The notes: generated by a model from the letters alone, not told the origin. A stretch of DNA of 64,000 nucleotides from Leptobrachium leishanense (GCA_009667805.1 CM019063.1:89493877-89557876); one strand, 5' to 3'; counted from the stretch's first letter, positions 24,507 to 38,191 are shown. Translations and numbers: made by a program.

Positions 24507-24688
24507 CAGTGTTTCCCAAACCTGTCCTCAGGACCCTCAACCAGGCCAGATTTTGCAGATCAGGTTGAGGAAATACAGACTGAATCCTGCAATCACTGAG
24601 CAGCAAATCATATCACCTGTGCTGTGCTTCAGATATCTGGCAAACCTGGCGAGGCGGAGGATCCTGAGGACAGGTTTGGGAAACACTG
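24507..24688. mobile_element. Intact hAT MITE, 182 bp
   Basis: Inverted termini CAGTGTTTCCCAAACCTGTC / the complement at the right, with a perfect 8-bp duplication CTCCAGAC (24499-24506, 24689-24696). It defines the family; other copies are at 22479-24277 and 43150-43315. Confidence 0.92.
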
Positions 24689-24730
24689 CTCCAGACCAGC
24701 CCCAAAGAGTTTATGGAAGTGTGCAGGTTC

Positions 24731-25397
24731 AGGGCTTGGGTTATTCACAAAGCATTGAAATTTTGGTGCACTACAGCGATTCCATGTTACCGAAACTACC
24801 ATGAATTCACTATTCACCGTAGGGTTACCGTAGTGCACCAAAGATAGAGTTGCAGAAGACTCATGAAAAATTTGTTGAAAGTCGCCGAAGAGTGGCAAAC
24901 TGGCCTTGGCGGAATCCACCAAACTGGACCCTCCCCCCTGAACTCTATATTCATAATAGATTTCAATGCATTTGTATTGGTTTAAATGCCTGTCTAAATA
25001 ACAAGAAAAAGTCCTTTAAAAATAATTGAAGGTCTGTTATAGGTAAAAAAATAAATAAAATACAAAAAATTTGTTCGAAAAAGATAAGGCTTTTTTTTTT
25101 TTTTTTTTTAAAAAAATAAAGATTATTTTTTTACATTTAATCCTATGGAACTCACCTTTCTAAACCTGTCCAAGTGAATCATTGAAAATCAGGGCATTTA
25201 GCTGACTCTTCGGTGCAGTTCGGCATTCTATGAATAGATGAACCATTACGTCTCTGGCAAATTTTGCTGCCGATGAAGATCTGCGAACTGTACCATATTT
25301 CACCGTCAATTCATCTGTTTTTGGTGAATTGACAGTTTAGTGAATAGTCAATCTGCCCCAAAATTCGGTGGCAAGTTCGGTGCTTAGTAAATAGCCC
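24731..25397. mobile_element. MITE with GGGTTATTCACAAAGC termini
   Basis: Left GGTTATTCACAAAGCATTG and right GTGCTTAGTAAATAGCCCC are imperfect inverted repeats, with TTGGTGCACTACAG and several CACCGAA-type motifs inside. AT-rich centre with a T run at 25088-25109. No ORF. Confidence 0.65.
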
Positions 25398-26014
25398 CTT
25401 AAGAGTTTTTCTAGGAATTGTTCATGTCTAGGGATGTTTGGGTGCTAAGAATTATTATTTTTTAAAGGTTTACAGAATGAGAAAATAATTAGATCAATTC
25501 AAGAAAAGAGTGAAAGTTGAGTTTACTGCTGAAAAACGTTTCGATTCTTATCCAAATTTTTCCTTAGCATGAAAACCGTAGGAGGAAGGTTGGTTTTATA
25601 TTAGATTTGATGTAATCCCTAAACCACTTCAGAATGGAAACAGATTTTTGATACTGCCTACAATTCATACAATGGCTGATTGTGAGCAAGGTACGTATTT
25701 CAATCAGTTCTAGGGCTTGCTGAAGGACCAAGCCGTGCCCGGTGTTTTTATTCAAAACCTTTGGTATCTGACAGATTTCTTAAGTATGACGTGGAAGTTC
25801 ATTGTTATCTGATCAATATTTTAGCAGTTAGAGAATCCATTCAACAAGCCAGAGAGAACAGTAATCTTTTGATAAATTTTCTGTACAAATCAGCATTCTT
25901 AAGAGAGCCTTGGTTTTCCAGAGAGTGTTGATCTTCCTAGGAGGCCCTGTAATTATTTGAGTTTACTATGGCAATCGTGTCAAAGGAACCGCACAAGAGG
26001 ATTTTAAAAAGGCT
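25398..26014 (+). other. Unassigned, possibly 5' part of the Penelope-like element
   Basis: Stop-rich. Position just upstream of the Penelope-like ORF suggests decayed 5' sequence, but no domain is recognised. Confidence 0.3.
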
Positions 26015-26235
26015 AAAAGGGTTATTCAAAGAGCACCAAAGTTGCCACCGTATTGCACTGAACGTGAATTTTATCATACGATGCAACTTCGTGTCAGTTC
26101 AGCTATTCAGAGAGCTGTCATTTTGCCAAATACTGGCGAATTTACAGCGGAATACGGTCTAGTTCAGCGATCTTCGTCGGCAGTGAAATTGTCCAATAGA
26201 GAAGTAATGGTTCATTTGTTCGCAACCATCTAAGG
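26015..26235. mobile_element. MITE relic related to the TTATTCAAAGAG families
   Basis: Starts GGGTTATTCAAAGAGC and shares AGAGAAGTAATGGTTCAT with 21750-21770. The right terminus is not clear. Confidence 0.5.
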
Positions 26236-26754
26236 CGAGAAGAGCCCTAAGACCCCTGTCACCCCACAAAAGGTAGGGAATATCTAGGAATAATGCAGAA
26301 CATATGAGTGAATACAATTTTATAACCCCTTTATTGTATTAGAATTAAACAGATCACACAAACATAATATCTCACTCCACCAATACCTGCCCAAGGGTAG
26401 AGAAAAGAAGGGGGATTCTCAAGAAATCTGTGTCCTTTTTTAGAGACAGAGGAGGATACATATCGAAGGAGACTAAAAAACAACAACCCTAGAGCGAATT
26501 GGAGATCATGGGGGAGAAAGAGGATATGGTATTGATAGGTCACATGCAAATAGTCTCTTCTCTGTTGAGGTATCTGCCGTATAACATTGTGTTTTATCAA
26601 AAAGTCTTTCATTTGTTCCTTGTTCTCATTTTAACATGTTTTATTGGATTAAAGATATCCATCTTTTTGTGAGGAAATTCGCATTACATAAATATATGCT
26701 ACAGAGTCAAAGATGCAAGGAAATTTGGGTTAGAGAAAGCAGATCTTCCAGGTT

Positions 26755-27716
26755 TTGGGGATTCTCTTGAAACTACAAGAGGAAAGTAGTGTTCCAGCAG
26801 CTCTGGGGAAGGGATTCACCACATTACATCAAAAGAGTCGGTTCACCCCACATTTGGCTCAATTTAGCAATATAGATATGTTTCGTCCGTTGGTACGCCA
26901 GGACATAGAAGAACTAAATGGTCAGGATCTAATGTTGAATCATCCAGATAATCTTATTGTAGGCGAAAGAAAGGCCCTTATTTAATTGAAAGAGAATGAA
27001 TGGATAGTCGTCAAGAAATCTGGTAAGGGGGGGTAACATCGTAATAATGGAATGGCAAGAATATTAGAATATGGCTTTAGCCATTTTACAGGATAGATCA
27101 ACTTATGATGTATTGAAATCAGACCCTACTGTTAAATTCTCTGGTGAATTGAATAATATCTTGATGTGGGCACTTACAGATGAGTTTATTTCAAACGCTG
27201 AATATGATTTCATGAAGGTGTTAGGTCCAACAATTGCCACCTTCTACTGTCTACCTAAAATCCATAAGGTACGGAATCTGCCACCTGGTAGACTGATTGT
27301 TTCCGGTGTTAATAACATTACCCAGAACAGTAGTTCATATCTTGATTGTGTTTTGCAGAGCAGTGTGGAATCCCTTCATTCATGTTTGAGAGACACTAAA
27401 CAACTTTTACAGATGGTTCGGGAAATAAATCTGCCAGAGCACTGTTTCCTCGGCATCTTAGATGTTGAGGCTCTATATAGCAGCATCCTCCACAACCTTG
27501 GTATAAGATCAGTGGTGGCCTCCTTAGGTAAATCTGGTGTGATTGATGAAGTACGCTTAGATTTTCTGTGCACATTATTGGATTTTGTGTTAACCAATAA
27601 TTACTTTCTTTTTGATAGGGTGTTCTACTTACAGAAAAAGGCATGGCAATGGGGTCACCATGTGTACCATCGTATGCAATTATTTTAATGGGCTGGTGGG
27701 AAGAGAATGTGGTATA
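26755..27716 (+). pseudogene. Penelope-like RT, N-terminal half
   Basis: 26755-26985 gives 'FRPLVRQDIEELNGQDLM', then a stop; the frame resumes with 'WIVVKKSGKGG' (usual 'I..ADKGG' block). 27071-27688 has 'ATFYCLPKIHKVRNLPPGR' (the PKIHK motif), 'GILDVEALYSSI' (motif A, catalytic Asp) and, after a frameshift near 27640, 'MAMGSPCVPSYA' (motif B). The Tc1 insertion follows at 27717. Confidence 0.9.
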
Positions 27717-27718
27717 TA

Positions 27719-29335
<1,617 letters not shown>

Positions 29336-29337
29336 TA

Positions 29338-30462
29338 GTACAGATATGAGTAAATATCGGGATTCCATTCTACTTTGGAAGAGATATGTCGACGATGTCC
29401 TGATTTTTTGGACAGGTCCTGAATCTCTTTTTGATGAATTTGTAGTTGCCCTTAATAAGAACGATCTTAACCTTAAATTTACATCAGAATTACAAAAGGA
29501 GGCAATCAACTTCCTTGATGTAACATTCGCAAGAAAACTAAAGGTACTTTAGACACGACACTCTATAGAAAACTGACAGCGACGGATAGCCTCTTGGCAT
29601 GGGACAGTTTTCATCCAATGTCCCTTAAAACAGTCATTCCAATAGGGCAATACTTAAGGATGAGACGTACATGTAGCTCCTTTAAGGAATTTAAAGAAAA
29701 GGCAAATGTATTGCGTCTACAATTCAAAGAAAAGGGATATCCAAATAGTAAAAAAGGCATATTAGAATGCAGAGAGTCAGGATAGGAAGGACCTTTTAAT
29801 TGATACGGCGAATCCAGCTTAAAAAATAATCTGCCTAATTGTGAATTTTGATGTGGGGTGGCAGGCAGTGCACCAGATAAGTGAACGGTACTGGCCACTG
29901 CTTACGCATGATCCACAATTACAATCTGTGCTAACAAAGAATGCCTCAATTACATCACAAAGGTGCCGTAATTTGAATGACACGTTAGTTAATAGTTATC
30001 TTGGGCCACAGACAAAATTGAGTAGTTCAAGAAATTGGTTACGTACAGCATGCAGAGGCACGTACTCCTGTGGCGGATGCAAAACATGTAGATATGTGTT
30101 GAAAGCATCTAAGGAAATTGCTCTAAAAAATTCTAATCTTTGACGGATGAAGCATTTTTAATTGCAATATGGTAGGGGTGGTGTACGCAATACTTTGCCC
30201 TAGTGGAAAGCACCATGTGGGGAAAACAATCAGGCCATTGAAAGTGCAAATATTGGAGCAAATTAGGGGTATTGAGTTGAGACAGGATAACCCTGTTGCG
30301 AGACATTTCCTTCATAAACACAGTGGTTCTGTGGGAAGTTGCGGTTTATGGGCCTGTAAATTGTATTGGGTCCTAGAATGGACAACTTGGATGTTCTGTT
30401 ACTCAAAAAGGAAGCAGGATGGATCTACCGTTTGGGAGCGCATCCTCGTAATGGTATAAATG
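29338..30462 (+). pseudogene. Penelope-like RT C-terminal half and GIY-YIG endonuclease
   Basis: Continues with 'WKRYVDDVLIFWTGP' (motif C, catalytic YVDD) and 'LNLKFTSELQKEAINFLDV'. Then 'ISERYWPLLTHDPQLQSVLT' and 'CRGTYSCGGCKTCRYVL' (Cys-rich linker). 30169-30459 is the GIY-YIG domain: 'VVYAILCPSGKHHVGKTIRP' with 'PVARHFLHKHSG'. Stops near 29550, 29785 and 30141 break the frame. Confidence 0.9.
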
Positions 30463-30480
30463 AGGCGTGTACGTGTACTC

Positions 30481-30864
30481 CATTTATTCGCTCTTGAGAT
30501 GTACATATTACCATCTGTCTCACGCTGTAAATGAGTGCCAATGTTATGATGGCATTCTATTGCTATAACGTCTGCGATATATACTGTATGTCTAATATCC
30601 AATTATTGGGCGGTATATATGATAATTTAAAAAAATATATAGTTTTGCTCTATTGTAATAGGTGATCTAATGTGGGAGCGTGATTACTCTATTATTGACG
30701 TTTATTCTAGATAGCAATCCCATCGTTGTCATGAGCAACATTGAACAGAGAACAGTATTAGATGTTTGCATGGTAATGTAAGGGCATGATTTATTACTGA
30801 TATTTATTACTGATGTTCACTATGAATTTGCTGTATGTTTTGAGTGGTGAATAGTCGTTTATAT
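30481..30864. other. Unassigned sequence between Penelope-like and hAT elements
   Basis: AT-rich; possibly 3' UTR of the Penelope-like element. The last 8 bases (GTTTATAT) are the hAT target duplication. Confidence 0.4.
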
Positions 30865-31014
30865 TAGGGATGCACCGATACCACTTTTTTAAGACCGAGT
30901 ACGAGTACCGATACTTTTGTTCAAGTACTCACCGATACCAATTACCGATACTTTTATTTATGCCATGTGACGCTTTCCAATAAGAACAGACCTCCTATAA
31001 AGCCCCCAGGTCTC

Positions 31015-31720
31015 ATAGATATGCCCCCTGCTCATGGATAATTGCCCCCCCAGCTCATGGATAATTGCCCCCCAGCTCATGGATATGCCCCCCAGCTCAT
31101 GGATATGCCCCATTGCTCATGGATATGCCCCATGCTCATGGATATTGCCCCCTTGCTCATGGATATTGCCCCCTTGCTCATGGATATGCCCCCTTGCTCA
31201 TGGATATTGCCCCCTTGCTCATGGATATGCCCCCTTGCTCATGGATATGCCCCATAGCTCATGGATATGCCCCATTGCTCATGGATATGCCCCATTGCTC
31301 ATGGATATGCCCCATGCTCATGGATATTGCCCCCTTGCTCATGGATATTGCCCCCTTGCTCATGGATATTGCCCCCTTGCTCATGGATATGCCCCCTGCT
31401 CATGGATATGCCCCATTGCTCATGGATATTGCCCCATTGCTCATGGATATGCCCCATTGCTCATGGATATGCCCCCTTGCTCATGGATATGCCCCCTTGC
31501 TCATGGATATGCCCCATTGCTCATGGATATGCCCCATTGCTCATGGATATTGCCCCATTGCTCATGGATATGCCCCATTGCTCATGGATATTGCCCCATT
31601 GCTCATGGATATTGCCCCATTGCTCATGGATATTGCCCCATTGCTCATGGATATTGCCCCATTGCTCATGGATATTGCCCCATTGCTCATGGATATTGCC
31701 CCATTGCTCATGGATATGCC
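31015..31720. repeat. Minisatellite, core GCTCATGGATATGCCCC
   Basis: About 38 units of 17-19 bp, GCTCATGGATATGCCCC or GCTCATGGATATTGCCCC with short T/C changes, fairly homogeneous toward the right. Open frames of up to ~360 codons here translate the repeat and are not genes. Confidence 0.95.
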
Positions 31721-31734
31721 CCCCCTCCGCTCGC

Positions 31735-32241
31735 TCATACTTACCTTCCTTCAGCGACGCCGGGAAAGTCTTCGCGCGCGCGCGCTGGTTGGAAGGACCC
31801 CAGCCGCGACCACGTGGGACCATGTGATCGCGGCTGGGGTCCTTCCAACCAGCGCACGCGCGGAAACTTTCCCGGCGTCGCTGAAGGAAGTGAGTATGAG
31901 CGGAGAGAAGCTGCAGGGCCTGTCCGAATGCTCTATCTGCATTCGGACAGGCCCTGCAGCTGCTCACTTTGTTTATACTTACCTTCCTTCAGCGACGCCG
32001 GGAAAGTTTCCGCGCGTGCGCTGGTTGGAAGGACCCCAGTCGTGATCACATGGTCCCACGTGGTCGCGGCTGGGGTCCTTCCAACCAGCGCGCGCGCGCG
32101 AAGACATTCTCGGCGGCGCTGAAGGAAGGTAAGTATCGCAGAGCTCCAGTGGCGGCTGTCCGAATGCCGATAGAGCATTCGGACAGCCGCCGCAGCCCCT
32201 CGGATACCGGAAGCCGGCTCAATGCCGGCTTCCGGTATCGG
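31735..32241. repeat. Five consecutive GC-rich hairpins
   Basis: Hairpin A 31735-31903, B 31913-31962, C 31976-32135, D 32151-32193, E 32200-32241. Arms are near perfect: GTCCTTCCAACCAGCG-type arms in A and C, TGTCCGAATGC / GCATTCGGACA in B and D, and CCGGAAGCCGGC in E. The loop of C is the exact reverse complement of that of A, and that of D nearly so of B. Confidence 0.92.
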
Positions 32242-32347
32242 AAAAAAATATCGGGGGTACTGCACGAGTACCAAGTACTCCTGCAGTACCCGGTATCGGC
32301 ACCGATATCGATACTAGTATCGGTATCGGTGCAACCCTAGTTTATAT

Positions 32348-32596
32348 AATTAGGTAAATGGTGTGATGTCCCACTGACGATCTATGTCTGTTTGGACCAA
32401 CGGATTGTGCATATGGCTTCACTGTTGAGCAGCAACTTTATGCATATGTGGTGGAAGCACGGTCCATTATGCAGGTTCTGTGCAGTGCCAGTCCCCCTTG
32501 TGTGATGGATAGGGTATTTGCTGTTGTGCGTGCAAGTCATGGTGCGCATGCGCAAATAGTCTGGCTATGTTCGGGCGCTGTCCTATAATGTCAGTG
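32348..32596. other. Unassigned sequence right of the hAT element
   Basis: Nothing recognised. Confidence 0.4.
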
Positions 32597-33500
32597 TTAC
32601 ATCCTTGGCCCCCACAGCGTTTCCTGGTGGGTCAGGGTGCCAGGTGGCATCGCTGGCTAGCCTGTTGCCAGTAGTAAGAGCTGGCAAAACGGCATCTGAG
32701 GGGGTGGATCTAGGCATAATTGCAAGGAGCCATCAGCCTTTAAAAGAGGGTGAGTGGAGCTGCTCTTTGAACTGTCGTGGGAGTAATTTGGAGTTAGTGG
32801 AGTCCTAGTTCTTGCTTTACCTGTAATCAAGTATTTCCAGTATCTGTCTAGTTCTTGTCTTGGTGATTTCTAGTTTATGTATCTTGGTTTCTAGTTCTTG
32901 TATCTTGATTTCTAGTTCATGTATTTGAGTTTCATGTTCATGTATCTGAGTTCCTAGTTTATGTATCCTGTCGAGTACCTGTTTCCTTGGTTGCTATACA
33001 GAAGCCTATCGTCGATAGTAGGCCTGCCTGCAGGCTATTGAACTTTGTGTTCCCCCTCTGTTTAGCCTCTAAGTTTCTAGTCAGGTTTTTCTGGTTCATG
33101 TTTTCATGTCTGTTTGTCTGTCTGGTTTCAAGGCCTTATCTCAAGGCATCCCGTTCTGTGTCTAGATCAGTGTCATGTTTGTTCCTAGTTTTTAGATTTA
33201 AGTCCTGTCCAGTCTGTTGCTGAATTCATCTACTGTCTTATATCCTGTCGTGTATCTGTTTTTTTGGTCGCTATACAGAAGCCTATCGCTGATAGCAGGC
33301 CTGCCTGCAGGCTATTGAACTTTGTGTTCCCCCTCTGTATAGCTGAGTTCATACAGAATCCAATCCTAGATTGTAGGCCTTCCCTGCAGGCTAATGAACA
33401 CAAGTGTTCCCACTCTGTATGTCTCAAAAGTAAGTCTTGCATCAGCAATCTTGTTCACGTTTGTTCATGTATCACGTCATGTCTATGTGTCAGGACACAG
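32597..33500. mobile_element. Possible LTR or retroelement relic with internal duplications
   Basis: Starts TGTTACATCC. It contains short tandem units (TTCTAGTTCATGTATCTTG type) at 32800-32970 and a ~75-bp block with CTATACAGAAGCCTATCG and GCCTGCCTGCAGGCTATTGA at 32990-33062 and again at 33270-33341, with a decayed third copy to 33418. No target duplication found; identity is tentative. Confidence 0.35.
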
Positions 33501-33960
33501 ATAGTTAATGTGTTTCCACCCAGCGACCTATTTAATTGAATTATCTGCCGCTCTGCTGCGTTTTTTTTACATCAAGTGGAGAAATACCCTCCCCCCTCCT
33601 TTTTTCTTGGGATACCGAACAGCTACATCGCAGGACCCCATGCTGAGAGAGGGGAAAAAAAAGAAACACCACTGAAATATAAGTATTCCTTAAGTTATAC
33701 ACATTTATCATTATAATATAACCACTGTTTTGTTTAAATATTAATTCATTAGATGTTTGCACATTGGCCATTTTTGGTTTTAAAAAAAGTGGAAATTTTA
33801 GTAAGGTGCGCCTGGAAGTGTTTTTTCTTTTCTATTATAGTCGTGTTTTTGAGGTTGTAAACACATATCTTCTAGCTTGCAGCACCGACCTATATTGAGC
33901 ACGCCTTAATAATCTTACAACCACTAAGAAAAGCGCCAGATTCACGCTGTCTTTTACGTT
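33501..33960. other. Unassigned sequence
   Basis: No recognisable gene, terminal repeat or RNA. Confidence 0.4.
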
Positions 33961-33961
33961 T

Positions 33962-34393
33962 TAGGCTAAGGTCAGGCGAAAGCATTTTTATCGTGCGTTT
34001 AACCGCACTAAATCACGGCCGTGCTAGCAGCAAATGACGTCCAATGCCGGGTAACATACGAAGAACGGCCGCACGAAAGTTCGTCCGCGCAACGCAAGTG
34101 ATAAACGAACGCATTTTTTCGAGAACGTCAAACCGCTACTACTGACGTACAGAGTGCGCTGCGTCCGCATAGAGGCGTGTTTGCGTGATTGGGAGACGTC
34201 AGACGCTGCACACGTCCGGCCAACATAACGTCCAGACGCAAAAAGGGTTTTATTGATGATCCGTACAAAATCACGGACGAAAATGCGCATCGTATGACCG
34301 CTATCGCGTATTCCGTGAAAAAATACGTCCATTCGTTCGAACGCACTTTTTCACGGACAACGCGAAAAATGCGTTAGTCTGACCCTAGCCTTA
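33962..34393. mobile_element. MITE with TAGGCTAAGGTCAG termini, ~430 bp
   Basis: Left TAGGCTAAGGTCAGGCGAAA and right GTCTGACCCTAGCCTTA are inverted repeats. The interior is shared with the copy at 61981-62415 (runs of ACGTC and TTTTTCACGGA). Superfamily not assigned; the duplication may be TTA. Confidence 0.75.
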
Positions 34394-34562
34394 GCCAAAA
34401 GCCATAATTTCGTAAGTGCTCCTAGGACAAGGAAGTCAGACATGTAAGTTCACAGGTTGACTGGTTTGTTGGCTGCCTGTACAGCTAATGTTCAGTAGGC
34501 ACATTTGCAAATAAAATGTATTTCAACATCAATTCATTTGCAAAAGTGCTATAATAGTTCAT

Positions 34563-34795
34563 AATTACAAAATTTTCCTAACGGAAAGTTTGAATATTAA
34601 GAAGGACTCGGAGGTGAGTATTTGCATTTCTCTTTTCTTTATTCCTCTCAGCAGCATTAGAAGTATTTAACAGGTTAAATATAAAAGAGAAAAAACGGTC
34701 TTCCCCACAACAGAGAATGTACCAAGTCCCCACAGTTCCCCTCTGCAGTGCACATAGTCACTTCCCGAAATAGGCTCCTCCTCTTTTTTGCGTGT
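34563..34795. repeat. DIRS inverted terminal repeat, left in the window
   Basis: 34602-34795 is the reverse complement of 41865-42045 with few differences (CTTTATTCCTCTCAGCAGCA, GTCTTCCCCACAACAG). The outermost ~38 bp (AATTACAAAATTTTCC...) are specific to this end. Confidence 0.9.
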
Positions 34796-35164
34796 AACGA
34801 AGTCGAGATCAACAAACTAACATTCCAACAGGGAAAACGAAGACTTCTCATGCCGTCAGAGGAAGTCGAGGAGGAATCCGAGAGTCATCCAAACGGTGGG
34901 AAGGAGCGCTCACGAGGCTGGGGAAAAAACAGAAACATGGAGCCGTGGTTAGAAACAAAACTGCAACTAAGTGCAAAATTACATTGAATAAAAGAGCACA
35001 GTGCGTGGGATCATGTCATAAGTTCTTTATTCAGGAAACGAAAACAACGCAAGCGTGACAATTACATCGCTAGCATAGAGTGGTATATCAATAACACAAG
35101 GTGAATGAGTCGGTAAATAATATGAAATATCTTTATTATGAACAGTCGGTCACAGTATACAGGA
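34796..35164 (-). other. DIRS 3' internal region without recognised gene
   Basis: Lies between the terminal repeat and the internal complementary region. A short 79-codon open frame on the plus strand has no recognisable domain. Confidence 0.5.
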
Positions 35165-36520
35165 GGGAGGTCGAGGGAGGGAAATACTCGCCTCCGAGTC
35201 CATCTTAACCACTTCAATGCTAAGGACGCGCTCAGCGCGTCCTCAGCATTGCCCCTGGTATGCGGAGGACGCGCTGAGCGCGTCCTCGCATTGGGGTCAG
35301 CGTTCGGCCGGGTTCCGGCCGATCGCTGGCCCCTCCGGTGCGGGCTGACATCCTGGATGTCAGCCCGGCATCCGGAGCAGTGGCCGCCATTGTTATGTGT
35401 CATCGCGCCCCCGCGATGACACATAATTCAGGCGCCCCCCCGCATGTGCGGAGGAGGCGCCTGAAAGGGAGGGGGGGAGGTCCTTCGGACCTCTCTCCCT
35501 CCCGATCGGCGGCTCACAGGGCTTAACCCAGGCATCATTTGGAAGGGCACAGCCTGCCCTTCCAAATGATGCCTGGCATTAACCCCTGGGGAGCTGGATC
35601 GCAAATCGGCGCTGAAAAGCGCCGATTTGCGATCCTTCCCGGGAGCTGGCCGACATCTTGGATGTCGGCCAAGCTTCCGGGAACTCCCCAGAGGACTGGC
35701 GTCATCGTGCGCAGCACGATGACGCCAGTCCTAGCATTAACCCCTAACTGCCACGAAGTGTGGAGATAGGGAGTTCCAATGAACTCCCTATCTCCCGATC
35801 CGTGGCAGTTAGGGGTTAAATTTTGATATCGTTGGATCGGCCAGAGCATGGCCGTTCCAACGATACCAAACATGAAAGTAAAAAAAAATGTAAAAAAAAA
35901 TAAAAATAAAAATAAAAATAAAAAAAAATTAAAAAAAAAATTAAAAAAAAAAAAATAAACACTTTTTTTTTTTGTTTTTTGTTTTGTTAATGCAGCAATA
36001 TTGTTCCCATTTCAATTATAATGTGAACAATAATGCTGCATTAACGATTTTTGTATGCGGTGCGTTTGTTAAAAATGGTGTCATTTTCCCCAAAAAAAAA
36101 TGTAACGAGACCCCATCTCTAATTTTTTTAACAAGCGCACCCCATACAAAATATAACCGCAATTGCTCGCATGTTAAAATGTGGAAAAAAACACTTTACA
36201 CGCTGTAAATTATTGAAAATACATATTTTATTGCATTTTTTGTTATAATATACAAACATGACATAACGTATACATATAATAATGACATATTATGAATCTA
36301 CCGAGTCTGACGGAAAGAACGATATATAATATGTCGATGTCATATACTAAAATAAGCCTTCAAAACAGGTTTAAACATGATGCGCAAAACAGGTAAAAAA
36401 TGACCTCAGCACAGGGGCGGGAAAAGCCTCAGCAGCGAAAGGGTTAAAATTCAAACTTTCCGTTATGAAATATGAAAATTTTGTAATTTCAATACAGGAC
36501 TCGGAGGCTCCTATTTGCTA
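35165..36520. repeat. DIRS internal complementary region, split by the hairpin-chain element
   Basis: 35165-35208 (AAATACTCGCCTCCGAGTCC) and 36448-36486 (ATTCAAACTTTCCGTTA) complement the left terminus 34563-34640; 36488-36520 (CAATACAGGACTCGGAGGCT) complements the right terminus 42015-42051. The insertion between used the TTAA naturally present in this region. Confidence 0.85.
35209..36443. mobile_element. piggyBac-like non-autonomous 'hairpin-chain' element, copy 1
   Basis: Flanked by TTAA on both sides (35205-35208, 36444-36447) with inverted termini CCACTTCAATGCTAAGG / CCCTTTCGCTGCTGAGG; TTAA targets and CCY-starting termini fit piggyBac-like elements. The whole interior is a row of at least twelve hairpins, e.g. 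TATGTGTCATCGCG / CGCGATGACACATA and GGATCGCAAATCGGCGCT / its complement. No protein-coding gene. Confidence 0.8.
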
Positions 36521-37560
36521 GTTTAAAGCTGATCTGTAACTGAGGATGTCCAGTGAGGTAGTGGGCGAACAGAAAACAGATGTGCTGTCGATTCCCTGGA
36601 CCAGTCTGCTGATAGCATGATATCCTCCAGACGCCAAAGCGGACGAAAACATGGCACTGCGCACAGAGTGTGCCCCAAAATAGGAGGTATCCACACTGGA
36701 TAAATTCAATAACCATCGCACCCAGCGTGCCAGAGTCAGTGATGATACTGTGGCATGCGGGGATCGAAACAATATAAACAAAGGGGATACAACACCCTGC
36801 CTGAAGTCAGACGTGAGCGACTCATAGGACCGGAGACATCGCACCGGACACAGTAGAGGGCGGTTGGGGAAAACTGGATAGAAAACTGAGGAAATATTGG
36901 TCTTAGTCCTATGAGATATGTCAAAATAGACGCCATCCTGTCTAAAAGATCTGGAAGGGTAATCCAAGGCCATAACATCACCTACACGCTTGCAGGAGAA
37001 CAAGCAGAACAAAACCACAAGCTTGGCTGACAATTGCTGTAAGGACAAAGCTGTATTATCAGGCCAGCGTTCCAAGAACTTTAGCACAATGGAAACATCC
37101 CAAGTGGTAGAGTACCGAGGGGAGAGGAGGTCTAACCAAGCCGGCAGCTCTCAACAATCTACAGATAAGCGAGTGTTGACCGATAGCAACGCCAGCGAGC
37201 CCAACATGTCCCACTGAGACAGCTGAACGATAGATGTTCAATGTTCGATAAGCTACTCCGGAATCAAAAATACTGGTCAGAAAATCAAGGACAAAATTTA
37301 GAGAAGCTGAAAAGGGATCCAGGTGTTGTCCCATACACCAAGTAGCCCATCTGTTCCAGGCAGATCTATATACTCCTCTTGTGCCTGGGGCCCAGGCCTG
37401 TAACAGCAACTCTTCAGTTTGTCTCGAAATTCCTCGGCCTTGCCAGGTGAACCTGAAATCAGCCACGCCAATAGTGACAATTTTTCTTGGAGCAATAGTG
37501 GATGAGGTAGATTCTCCGAGTTCCTGAGGCGGTCTTGATAGCGCGGGAGCATCCTGGGAA
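36518..37560 (-). pseudogene. DIRS tyrosine recombinase, frameshifted
   Basis: The N-terminal part (~37560-37100, 'GTRGVYRSAWNRWATWC', 'YRTLNIYRSAVS') overlaps the methyltransferase ORF in another frame, as usual in DIRS. A frameshift near 37085 leads to 37087-36518 with the catalytic side: 'FSCKRVGDVMALD' (first Arg), 'HRTKTN', 'GAHSVRSAMFSSALASGG' (HxxR) and a Tyr near 'DILSYRSALN'. It catalyses integration of the circular DNA intermediate. Inactive here because of the frameshift. Confidence 0.85.
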
Positions 37561-38191
37561 TATCTATCGCCAGCTCCAATGGGGATGGGAACCAAGGTTG
37601 ACTGGGCCAATTGGGGGTTATCACCACGATCGTTGCCATCTGCAATCTCACTCTCGATAACATCCTCGGGATGAGGGCGAATGGAGGAAACGTGTAATGG
37701 TGGTTGGACGACCAATCTTGGAGTAACGCGTCTGTATCCAGAGCATCCGGGTCCGGCCTCCAACTGAAGATAGCTGGGAGTTGAGCGTTCAATCTGGATG
37801 CAAAGAGGTCCCATTGGAACTGACCCCACAGGGATTGAAGATCCCGGAAAATCGAAGGCTGGAGCTTCCAATACCCTGCATCCAGGATGTGTCTGGAATT
37901 CCAGTCTGCTATCTGATTGGATGGACCTGGAATGAAATGGGCTTGAACCCAAAGGCCGTTCTGGTGGCAATAATCCCAAAGATTCGTTGCCCTCTGAGTC
38001 AGAGGTTCCGATCTTGGGCCTCCCATGGCGTTTATATATCTGACGGCTGTGAAGTTGTCCAGACGGAGTAGAATGTGTTGATGGGATGTGCCTCTGGTGA
38101 AGCAGCGGAGAGTGAAAAAACCCGCCAGTAGTTCCAGTACATTGATGTGAAGCAGACGTTCCTCTGGAGACCATTGTCCCGCTGTCTCCAC
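37298..38191 (-). pseudogene. DIRS RNase H and DAM-like methyltransferase domains
   Basis: 297 codons: RNase H with 'INVLELLAGFFTLRCF' and 'LLRLDNFTAVRYINAMGG', 'IPGPSNQIADWNSR', followed by the DIRS methyltransferase-like domain 'FQWDLFASRLNAQLPAIFSW', 'DALDTDALLQDWSSNHHYTF'. It should continue the RT frame of 38778-38365; a break lies between. The domain order is that of vertebrate DIRS1. Confidence 0.85.

Larger units (their letters stand above)
30865..32339. mobile_element. Non-autonomous hAT element: minisatellite plus hairpin row
   Basis: Termini TAGGGATGCACCGATACC and the complement GGTATCGGTGCAACCCTA, flanked by the 8-bp duplication GTTTATAT (30857-30864, 32340-32347). No transposase. 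Inside: TATCGGTAC-rich subterminal sequence, a minisatellite (31015-31720), then five hairpins back to back (31735-32241). Confidence 0.93.

Noticed and set aside
31034..32122. ORFs of up to 362 codons
   Set aside because: Translation of the GCTCATGGATATGCCCC minisatellite and the hairpin region; no protein family features.
34748..34987. 79-codon ORF at the DIRS left end
   Set aside because: Starts within the terminal repeat, low-complexity charged peptide, no homologous domain recognised.
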